In this document: piece by piece, positions 17,385 to 25,700 of the stretch | How positions within the stretch are numbered: position 1 is the first letter of the stretch | How the letters are laid out: each line of letters starts with the position of its first letter | Assembly (NCBI GenBank): GCA_004556455.1 | Contig: SFGY01000001.1 | Location: 1 to 64,000 of the forward strand | Direction of reading: 5' to 3' | Source: Clostridiales bacterium | GTDB taxonomy: Bacteria > Bacillota > Clostridia > Saccharofermentanales > DTU023 | DNA: 64,000 bases | Program-made: the position numbers and the translations under genes | The notes under the pieces: generated by a model | What the model was told of the DNA's origin: nothing | Seen by the model: the letters and a program-made list of their open reading frames with translations, nothing else | Databases searched by the model: none

Positions 17385-18122
17385 ATGTCAGATACAGAAA
17401 TTAAAAATGCCGGAGCAAATCAGAGCCTCCGGCATTTGGCCATTATTATGGATGGCAATGGCCGCTGGGCTGAGGCCCGTGGCCTTTCGCGGTCGGAGGG
17501 TCACCGCAGGGGCGCAGAGGTGATGCGCGATGTGGCGAGGGCCTGTGCGGAGCGGGGCATTGAAATTCTCTCCCTTTATACTTTCTCTACCGAAAACTGG
17601 CGTCGACCGGCTGCTGAAGTGAACACCCTAATGAAGCTTATTGCGACTTTTTTCAAGAAGTATCAGCAGGAACTTATCGAGGAAGGTGTTGTCTGTCGCT
17701 TTGCCGGAGATTTAAGCGGCCTTTCTCCGCAGGTGCAGAAAATCATTCGCGAGGTCAAAGAGCTGACGCTGGAAAAGCCGCGCATGCAGCTGGTGATTCT
17801 TTTGAATTATGGTGGTCGGGATGAAATTATCCGGGCTGTGCGGAAGCTGGCGAAGTCTGTAGCTGATGGAGAGCTTAAAGCGGAGCAGCTCAATGAAGCG
17901 CATTTGTCGCAGCAGCTCGATTTGCCGGATCTGCCAGATCCTGATCTGATCATACGCACAGGAGGGGAGCTGAGGCTATCCAACTTCTGGCTCTGGCAAT
18001 CGGCTTATAGTGAACTCTATTTTACGAACACACTCTGGCCGGATTTCTCTGGCTCAGATCTGGATGAGGCCTTAAGAGCCTATGCCGGACGCAAGCGCCG
18101 CTTTGGCGCTCTGGGAAGGTGA
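17385..18122 (+). CDS. uppS: Undecaprenyl diphosphate synthase (cis-prenyltransferase)
   Basis: UppS (245 aa) extends farnesyl diphosphate with IPP to C55-PP, the lipid carrier for cell wall. HLAIIMDGNGRWAEARGL holds the catalytic Asp and diphosphate-binding residues; SLYTFSTENWRRP and LIIRTGGELRLSNFWLWQSAYSE are the substrate-binding blocks. ATG 17385 is preferred over GTG 17376; neither has a clear ribosome site, so translation may be coupled to frr, which ends 24 nt upstream. It uses the IPP made by the dxr, ispG and ispH products encoded nearby. Confidence 0.95.
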   Translation: MSDTEIKNAGANQSLRHLAIIMDGNGRWAEARGLSRSEGHRRGAEVMRDVARACAERGIEILSLYTFSTENWRRPAAEVNTLMKLIATFFKKYQQELIEEGVVCRFAGDLSGLSPQVQKIIREVKELTLEKPRMQLVILLNYGGRDEIIRAVRKLAKSVADGELKAEQLNEAHLSQQLDLPDLPDPDLIIRTGGELRLSNFWLWQSAYSELYFTNTLWPDFSGSDLDEALRAYAGRKRRFGALGR

Positions 18123-18129
18123 GCTGCTT

Positions 18130-19014
18130 ATGTCTTTGAGAGTTAAAGGCGCCCTGATTTACGTCAGTCTGATTTTGTTTTTCTATGGTTTCAGCTTTCG
18201 CTGGCCCTGGCTTTTTTCTTTGCTTCTGCTCTTTGTTCTGCTGCAAAGCGGGCGTGAAAGGTCCGTATTGTCAAAAAAAACAGAAAGACTTTCCTTCCCC
18301 CTGATGTTCCAGGGGATGGCCTTTCTTTTGCCCCTTTTCTTTGGCCTGGCAAAAGGCCCCTCCGGGGTCGCCGCTCTTCCAGGTACGGAGCGCACGGTCA
18401 TCACTGCACAGCTCCTGCTGCTCTTTCTGGCCTGGCAATTTCTGGCAGCAGCAGGCAGTCTTTTTTCAGCGCTTTTCAAAAAGGGTCCGCAAGTCCTGGC
18501 GGAGAAGCAGGGTGAGGCCTGTTTTGCTTTTATTCTCTCACTGGCTCTTTTTTCGGCGAACATCCTGATTTTTATTCTGCCCCATGGCCTTTACTGGCTT
18601 GGCCTGGCCCTGGCGACCCCCTGGGTCTGTGATTCTCTGGCTTACCTTTGGGGTTCCCGTTGGGGACGACATAAGCTGATCCCCACTGTTTCACCGCACA
18701 AAACGGTGGAAGGAATGCTTGCCGGTTTTATCGCTACTGTGCTGTTTTATCTTTTGCTCACACCGTGTTTTGGCCGCTTTCTGCCCCAGACAATGTTGCC
18801 AGCACTTTTGTTGATGGCGTTCTTCGGGTTTCTGGCCTCGCTGGCAGCACAGCTGGGGGATCTCTATGAGTCGGCTCTTAAGCGAGCGGCGGGGGTCAAA
18901 GATTCCGGCAACTTGATTCCGGGGCATGGAGGTCTGCTTGACCGTATTGACAGTACGCTCTTTGTGCTGCCGCTCTTTTTCTTTTTCCTTTTTGCGGTCG
19001 AACTTCTGTTTTGA
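18130..19014 (+). CDS. cdsA: Phosphatidate cytidylyltransferase
   Basis: CdsA (294 aa) makes CDP-diacylglycerol from phosphatidic acid and CTP. It is a multi-helix membrane protein, with hydrophobic helices across residues 10-280. The C-terminal signature is SALKRAAGVKDSGNLIPGHG followed by GLLDRIDS, containing the metal-binding Asp residues. GGAAGGTGAG precedes ATG 18130; an in-frame open stretch before it lies within uppS. Confidence 0.94.
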   Translation: MSLRVKGALIYVSLILFFYGFSFRWPWLFSLLLLFVLLQSGRERSVLSKKTERLSFPLMFQGMAFLLPLFFGLAKGPSGVAALPGTERTVITAQLLLLFLAWQFLAAAGSLFSALFKKGPQVLAEKQGEACFAFILSLALFSANILIFILPHGLYWLGLALATPWVCDSLAYLWGSRWGRHKLIPTVSPHKTVEGMLAGFIATVLFYLLLTPCFGRFLPQTMLPALLLMAFFGFLASLAAQLGDLYESALKRAAGVKDSGNLIPGHGGLLDRIDSTLFVLPLFFFFLFAVELLF

Positions 19015-19022
19015 GGTACAAA

Positions 19023-20267
19023 ATGAGTTTTCAGGAACGAAAAATCCCCCCCTATCCTTTGGAAAGCTGCGAAGAAAGTCAGGCCAATCGTGAAGGAAGT
19101 CAAGCCGGTTTAGAGAGCCTGACTCTTTTGGGCAGCACGGGTTCCATTGGCCGACAGGCCCTTGAAGTTTGTCAGGGACTGGGCGTTCGTCCGCTGTATC
19201 TGGCCTGCAGAAAAAATATGCGTCTTCTGGCTGAACAGATTGAGTCCTTCCGCCCTCTGGCAGTATCCGTGAGCGACGATAAAGCTGCGGCTGAACTGAG
19301 GCAAAGATTGCGCCCGTCCTTTATAGAAACCGAAATACTTACGGGTCAGGATGGCCTCATGGAGCTGGCACGCAGGCCCTCCGGCAGATGTCTTTCTGCC
19401 ATATCCGGTTTTGCAGGCTTTGCTCCGACGGTTGCAGCTGCAGAAAGCGGCCACGATCTGGCGCTCGCCAACAAAGAAAGTCTGGTTGCGGGTGGCTCAT
19501 TGCTTATGCCTTTGCTTCGCCGCAAAGGGCTTTCACTATATCCGGTCGACAGTGAACATTCGGCGATCTGGCAGTGCCTTGCCGCCTCACCCCGCAGAGC
19601 GCTGCATAAAATCTGGCTGACGGCTTCCGGCGGACCTTTTCTTCACTACAGCCGGGAGCAGCTTGCTCAGGTGAAGCCGGAGATGGCGCTCAAGCATCCT
19701 AACTGGCAGATGGGAGCAAAGGTGACGGTAGACTCGGCAAGTCTCATGAACAAGGGCCTGGAGTTAATCGAGGCCATGTGGCTTTTCGCTTTGCCGGAAG
19801 ATAAAATTGGCATTGTCGTCCATCCTGAATCTCTGATTCACTCTCTGGTCGAATGGGAGGATGGAGCATTACTGGGACAGCTGGGTCTGCCGGATATGCG
19901 GCTGCCCATCAGTCTCAGCCTCAGCTGGCCGGAACGCCGCAATCTTCATTTTCCGCGCTTTGATTTTCTGGCGCAGCGGCAGGAACTTCATTTTGAAGCC
20001 CCTGACCTGGAACGCTTTCCGGCTTTGAAGCTTGCCCGCGAAGCGGCAGCGGAAGGTGGTGCGGCCCCTTTGATCCTTAATGCGGCCAACGAAGTTGCCG
20101 TGCGGGCTTTTCTGGATTCCAGACTGGCATTTACAGCGATAGCGGAAAAGGTGGAGCGTGCGTTGCAACACTTTTCTGGCGCTTTCTCACTGACAGATGC
20201 GACAATGGATGATATTATCGAATGTGATCGACTTGTCCGCGAATGGAGCGAGACGGATCTGGCCTGA
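19023..20267 (+). CDS. dxr: 1-deoxy-D-xylulose 5-phosphate reductoisomerase
   Basis: Dxr (414 aa) converts DXP to MEP using NADPH, the first committed step of the MEP pathway. The NADPH motif is LTLLGSTGSIGRQALEV, reached only after an unusually long N-terminal extension of about 30 residues (QERKIPPYPLESCEESQ and onward). LANKESLVAGG, PVDSEHSAIWQCL, LTASGGPF and KVTVDSASLMNKGLELIEA are the metal and substrate motifs. ATG 19023 was chosen over TTG 19011, which overlaps the cdsA stop. rseP and ispG follow. Confidence 0.95.
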   Translation: MSFQERKIPPYPLESCEESQANREGSQAGLESLTLLGSTGSIGRQALEVCQGLGVRPLYLACRKNMRLLAEQIESFRPLAVSVSDDKAAAELRQRLRPSFIETEILTGQDGLMELARRPSGRCLSAISGFAGFAPTVAAAESGHDLALANKESLVAGGSLLMPLLRRKGLSLYPVDSEHSAIWQCLAASPRRALHKIWLTASGGPFLHYSREQLAQVKPEMALKHPNWQMGAKVTVDSASLMNKGLELIEAMWLFALPEDKIGIVVHPESLIHSLVEWEDGALLGQLGLPDMRLPISLSLSWPERRNLHFPRFDFLAQRQELHFEAPDLERFPALKLAREAAAEGGAAPLILNAANEVAVRAFLDSRLAFTAIAEKVERALQHFSGAFSLTDATMDDIIECDRLVREWSETDLA

Positions 20268-20318
20268 GCTAAAAGGCCAAAGTGGCGGACAAGTACAGAT
20301 TTGGTAAAAGGAGTTTCC

Positions 20319-21647
20319 ATGACCATTTTAGTCATCCTCGTCGGACTCTTGATTCTCAGCATCATGATGATTGTTCATGAGCTCGGTCATTTTCTGGCCG
20401 GTAAAGCTCTGGGATTCAAAATCCTTTCCTATAATATTTTCATGGGTCCCATTCTCTGGTCGAGACGGGGCAAAGACGGCGTTCTCTACACGATTCGGCT
20501 TTTACCCATCGGGGCATCGGTTGAATTTGCCGGAGAGACAGCGGAAAGTGTCCCAAATGTGCAGGGAGAAGATGCGGGAGCTGCGGCGATCTCGCCGGAT
20601 GATCCCGGCCTCTTTTTCAAAAGGCCACGCTGGGCCCGTGCCATCGTGATTTTTATGGGCCCTTTTATTAACTTTGTGACGGCTTTTCTTGCCCTGGCCA
20701 TTCTTTTTCTGGCCTCCGGCGTCAGTATGCCGATCATCGGAGAAGTCAAAGCAGGTTCAGTGGCAGAACTTGCCGGCATTCAGGCTGAGGACCGCATCGT
20801 CAGCATGGATGGTCTGGCGGTGCATTCTTCTCTTGACCTCAGTATGGCCGAGATGTTTGGCAATGGCGGTAACCTGGATCTCGGCCTGCGTCATTCGGAT
20901 GGTCGGGTAGAAACGATTACTTTACGGCAGGAGACGGTGAAAACCTATCGTCTCGGTATTATGTATACACCGCGACCGGACGGCCGCATGATCGTAGAGT
21001 CGGTGCAGTCTGAGGAGGGAAAAGAACAGCTCCTGCAGCCGGAAGATGAGATCCTTTCTGTGGATGGCCGCAAAGTTACAGCTCCAGACTTTTTAGAGCT
21101 GAGCGGGGAGCCTGAAAAGACCATTGAGGCGCGCATTTTGCGCCAGGGAAAGGAACTGACCCTGAAGCTGCCTGGCATCACGGCGGAGGTCAAAAAAAGT
21201 CCCGGTTATAGTCTGCGCGGCAATAAAAATGCCGGTGAAGCTCTGGGTCAGGCTCTGATCTACCCCTGGTCGATTATTCGCAGCACGGTCAGAGGGATAG
21301 GACAAATCTTTACAGGCCGTCTTAAGGCCAGAGATGGTCTGGCTGGTCCTGTCGCCATAGTCGGCATGGTCGGCGGAGTGGTCCGTGAAAAGATCAGTTT
21401 TGTCGCAAAGATTTATCAACTGCTGCTATACTTCGGCTTTATTTCCGTGGCGGTTGGTTTTACGAACCTCTTGCCCATTCCGCCCTTTGACGGCTTTCAT
21501 CTCCTCACGCTGGCCATTGAAGGGACGATCCGCAGAGATCTTCCCCTTAAGCTGAAAAATGCCATTGCGACGATTGGCTTTTTCATTATTATTGCTCTTG
21601 CTGTGCTGGTCTTCTACCTTGATATCACACGGCTTCTGGGCTTCTGA
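20319..21647 (+). CDS. rseP: RIP metalloprotease RseP (site-2 protease with PDZ)
   Basis: A 442-residue intramembrane zinc protease that cleaves membrane-bound anti-sigma factors or remnant signal peptides. The zinc motif HELGH is at residues 20-24 in the first helix. A helix with FMGPFINFVTAFLALAIL is followed by PDZ sequence (about 145-290), and the last helices carry NLLPIPPFDGFHLL with the third zinc ligand. AAAGGAG precedes ATG 20319. Its place between dxr and ispG is conserved in Clostridia. Confidence 0.95.
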   Translation: MTILVILVGLLILSIMMIVHELGHFLAGKALGFKILSYNIFMGPILWSRRGKDGVLYTIRLLPIGASVEFAGETAESVPNVQGEDAGAAAISPDDPGLFFKRPRWARAIVIFMGPFINFVTAFLALAILFLASGVSMPIIGEVKAGSVAELAGIQAEDRIVSMDGLAVHSSLDLSMAEMFGNGGNLDLGLRHSDGRVETITLRQETVKTYRLGIMYTPRPDGRMIVESVQSEEGKEQLLQPEDEILSVDGRKVTAPDFLELSGEPEKTIEARILRQGKELTLKLPGITAEVKKSPGYSLRGNKNAGEALGQALIYPWSIIRSTVRGIGQIFTGRLKARDGLAGPVAIVGMVGGVVREKISFVAKIYQLLLYFGFISVAVGFTNLLPIPPFDGFHLLTLAIEGTIRRDLPLKLKNAIATIGFFIIIALAVLVFYLDITRLLGF

Positions 21648-21649
21648 TC

Positions 21650-22738
21650 ATGGGCTACGCGCGTCGAAAATCCCGCCTGCTCCATGTGGGTTCTGTTGCT
21701 GTCGGAGGAACGGCGCCCATCGCGGTGCAGTCGATGAATGCCTCGCCGGCGCATGACTTTGAGGCCAATCTGGAAGAGCTGGGAAAACTTGCCGCTGCAG
21801 GCTGTGAAATCAGTCGTTTTTCCGTGCCGGATGAAGCGGCGGCCGTAGTGCTTAAAAAGCTCTGTGAACGGTCGCCTTTGCCGCTTGTGGCCGATATTCA
21901 CTTTGACTATCGCCTGGCCTTGCTGGCGCTTGATGCTGGCGCAGCAGCTCTGCGTCTGAATCCGGGGAATATTCATTCCCGCGAAGGTTTGAAGGAAATT
22001 GCCCGTGCGGCTTCGGCACGGCAGGTTCCCATACGAGTGGGCGTCAATGCCGGTTCGCTGGATCCCCGAATTCTCCGGGAAGAGGGAGGAGTTACGGCGC
22101 AAGCTCTTAAACGCTCAGCCCTGGAGGCTGCGGCGTTGCTTGAAGAGACAGGTTTTCACGATATTTGTCTCAGCCTTAAAGCGTCGAATCCGAGGCTTTG
22201 CATCGAGGCCACCCGCCTGGTCGCTGAGGCCTGTGATTATCCCCTGCATCTGGGCGTGACCGAAGCCGGCTTTTCTGTATCTGGTGTGATTCGCTCTGCC
22301 GTGGGCATTGGCACGCTGCTCGCTGAAGGCATCGGCGATACCTTGCGTGTGAGTCTGACCGATGAGCCTGTAGAAGAGGTGCATGCGGCCTGGCTTATCC
22401 TTTCTGCACTGTCTTTGCGCGAGAGAGGCCCTACGCTGATCTCCTGCCCGGGCTGCGGGCGCACTCAGGTGGATATAAGGCAAAGTGCCAGGGCTGTGGA
22501 GGACTATTTAAAAAACAAGTCCAGCCGGATTAAAGTGGCCGTGATGGGCTGTGCCGTCAACGGTCCCGGTGAAGCCCGGGAAGCCGACCTCGGACTGGCT
22601 GGGGGGAGGGGCGAATTTCTGCTCTTTAAAAAAGGACAGATTATCCGAAAAATGCCAGAAAGTGAAGCCTTGTCAGCTCTCTTCCGGGAGATCGACACCT
22701 TTATCGAAGCGGAACATTCTGCGGCAGACAAGAACTGA
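21650..22738 (+). CDS. ispG: 4-hydroxy-3-methylbut-2-enyl diphosphate synthase (GcpE)
   Basis: IspG (362 aa) makes HMBPP from MEcPP, just before the IspH step. The TIM barrel holds VQSMNASPAHDFEAN, PLVADIHFDYRLAL and LRLNPGNIHSREG; the C-terminal part binds a 4Fe-4S cluster with CPGCGRTQVD and VMGCAVNGPGEAREADLG. The usual third Cys/Glu ligand set (CPGCG, MGC, GPGE) is complete. It starts 3 nt after the rseP stop and precedes polC by 17 nt. Confidence 0.95.
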   Translation: MGYARRKSRLLHVGSVAVGGTAPIAVQSMNASPAHDFEANLEELGKLAAAGCEISRFSVPDEAAAVVLKKLCERSPLPLVADIHFDYRLALLALDAGAAALRLNPGNIHSREGLKEIARAASARQVPIRVGVNAGSLDPRILREEGGVTAQALKRSALEAAALLEETGFHDICLSLKASNPRLCIEATRLVAEACDYPLHLGVTEAGFSVSGVIRSAVGIGTLLAEGIGDTLRVSLTDEPVEEVHAAWLILSALSLRERGPTLISCPGCGRTQVDIRQSARAVEDYLKNKSSRIKVAVMGCAVNGPGEAREADLGLAGGRGEFLLFKKGQIIRKMPESEALSALFREIDTFIEAEHSAADKN

Positions 22739-22755
22739 GGTGAGACGGCTAAGAG

Positions 22756-25700
22756 ATGGATCGCTGCATTGATCTGAGTGAATTTTATGAAGAGCTGAGT
22801 CGGGGGCAGGGGACTTTTCCCAAGCTATCGGCCAGGCTTTCGCGAGTTTTACTGCGCAAGGGGCCGGGAGATTTACCGGTTTTAGATATTGCCTGCGACA
22901 GTCTTCCTTCACTCACCGACCTTATGCTGGCTGAGGCCTCTCTGGCTGCAGCTCTGGGGCTTTCGGATCTTGCCCTCCATCTGCAGCTGCCTGCCGCTCA
23001 GCTTCCGCTGCTCTGCCAGCAGAAGGCCGGAGTGGAACAATGGATTAAAAGTCATGCCGGTCGCATGCCTTCGTTTGAACTACGCCTCTTTGCTCTGGGA
23101 CGGCTCCGTTCCCTGAGTGCTGAAGACCTGGTCTGGCAGTTACCTCCGGGCATCTGTGATATTCTTTCCAGACGACAATTTCGCTGGCTGGAGGACTTTT
23201 GGGAAAGTGCCGGTCCTCTGCCTTTATCGATCCGTTATGAGCAGATTGAAGTCAGGGATCATCCCTTTGCTTCTCTGGAGCTTCCCGGGGAAATAGCTTT
23301 TACTGAGAAGGGGTCTCGTCGCAGTGCAAGCTCTGTCGTGCCTCCTGCAGCTGATCCTTTCTCCGAAATACCGGTGCAGGATCCGAAGTCTGCGGTGTCA
23401 GAAGCGCCAGCAAAATGCACGTCTCCGAAGTCTGAGACCGATTCACCGCCGGAAGCTCCCCGGCTCAAAGCTCCCTCAAAATCGCGTGCCGGAAAGAAGC
23501 TTTCCCGCAGCAAAGGCCAGCTACTTTTTGGCCGCCGCCAGCCAAAGCTTCCTCTGATTACCGCTGCAGAAATCAGTGATATTACTGATGAGGCTCGTCT
23601 CCGGGGTGAAATCAGCGACTTTGACCTCAAGCAGACGAAAAGCGGACGCTATATGATTCGCTTTCTCCTTGGCTGTGAACATGCTGCTTTGCGCTGTCTT
23701 TTCTGGTGTTCAGAGGAAGAAGCGGAAGCCCTCTCAGCTGAACTTCCCGGAGCCTTTGTTGAGGTCAGTGTACGCATCAGCTATAACGATCGTTTTGAAC
23801 AGGATTTTCAGGGAACTGTGATTGGCATCGAGATGGTCGAGCGCGCAGAAAAACGCCGGGATGATGCACCGGAAAAGCGCGTGGAGCTGCATATTCATTC
23901 TAAGTTTTCGACCAAAGATGCCTGTAGCAATCCGGCAGATATCGTCAGATTGGCCGCCCATTTTGGCCATGAAGCTGTTGCAATCACCGATCATGGTGGA
24001 GTGCAGGGCTTCCCGGAAGCTTCTGAGGCGGCCAGAGCGCTGGCGGCTCAGGGCAAAAAGATCAAGCTGATTTTCGGTATGGAAGGCTATCTCGTCGATG
24101 ATGGCCCCAGTATCTTTATGGCCCCTGATTTGCAGGCGGCAACCCGCTGCCGGGACTTTGTTTTTCTGAGAACAGAAGCTTATCAGGAGTCCACGGGAGA
24201 AGAAAACACAGACGGAGTGGCAGAAAGTCAGGCTTCCCCGGCTGCACCCTGTCCAGAGGAGGCAGAGGCGAAAGCCGTGGACGATGCGGCTGAAAGACAG
24301 GAGCAGGAAAGCTCTGCGGCGACGCCACCAGCCAGGATCAGGCGTCTGAAACGCGCCGAAGCGCAGCGACTTATCCTGACTGAAGAGGGTCTGAAATGGG
24401 GAGAGAGCCTGAGCATTGAACTCGCTCCCGCCTGCCGCCTTTATCCGATGGTCGAAGTTGTGGCAGGAAAGGGAGATAGCTCTTATCTGCTGCGCAGAGA
24501 AGACGTTGAAGAATTGCCGCGCCTGGAGGCTCTCAGGGCTTTATCTGACTTCATCGACGGGGCAGCCGTGATTTGCCCCAGGGGGCTGGATGAACTCAAG
24601 CTGCTCCGACGCGAGGGCTTTTGTGTTCCTGGCACGGATCCACGGGTAAAATTCAATCCCTGCCTGATGGATCTTCCTCTGTGGCTCAAATTGGCTGAGG
24701 AAAAATGTCTTGATGATACAAATGCCACCCAGACAGCCGAAAGTGATAGCGTAGTAGAAGCTGTCGTTCACGCTGCTGCTGAAAAAGCAGAGGCAGGGAA
24801 GAAGCTTGACCCGAGCAGCCTTGAGAAGACAGTGCTGAGCGAAAAGACGTTCGACAGAGGAGCGACGAGCGAACTCGCTGCCGCCTGGACAAACCCGGAG
24901 AGCCTGGCGGCTCTTGTTTCACGTTTATGGCAGGAGAGCGGCGCTCACAATTTTACAGAACTCAACGAACACTACGGCCATCTCAGTTACGAAGAGCTGC
25001 GCCGACGTAAGCAAAAGAGCCATCACATCATCCTCCTCGCCAACGATGAACTGGGGCTTTATCACCTCTACCGCCTGGTTTCACTCTCGAATCTGGAGAA
25101 TTTTTATTTCCGCCCCCGCATTCCACGTTCTTCTCTCCGCTATTTTCGCGAGGGACTGACCCTGGGGGCAGCCTGTGTTTACGGAGAGGTCTTTTCTGAG
25201 GTTCTCAACACCTTTCAAGCGGCCGGATCTAAGGAAAATCAGGCCCGGGAACTGCTCTGTGCAGAGGGCAGCAGGGCACGGGAACTGGCGGCTTTCTATG
25301 ATTATCTGGAAATTCAGCCTCTGGACAATAACCGCTTTCTGCTCAGCAAAGAAAACAGCGGCATACGGCGCAGGGAAGATCTGCAAAGTCTCAATCGCCT
25401 GGTTCTGGATTTGGGCAGAGTGAGTCAGCGGCCGGTCTGTGCGACCTGTGACTCGCACTTTCTCAATGCAGAAGACGATATCTACCGCCGCATCCTCACG
25501 AGTGACATGGGTTTTTCAGATACGGAACAGCCTGCGCCGCTTTATTTCCGCAATACGGGAGAAATGCTTGAGGAATTTTCCTACCTCGATGCCGCAACGG
25601 CGAGGAAGGTCGTGATCGACCATCCGCGCGCCATCGCTGCCCGGGTCAGAGAAGGCCTGCTGCCTTTCCCGGATGGTTCTTTTCCACCGAAAATTCCGGA

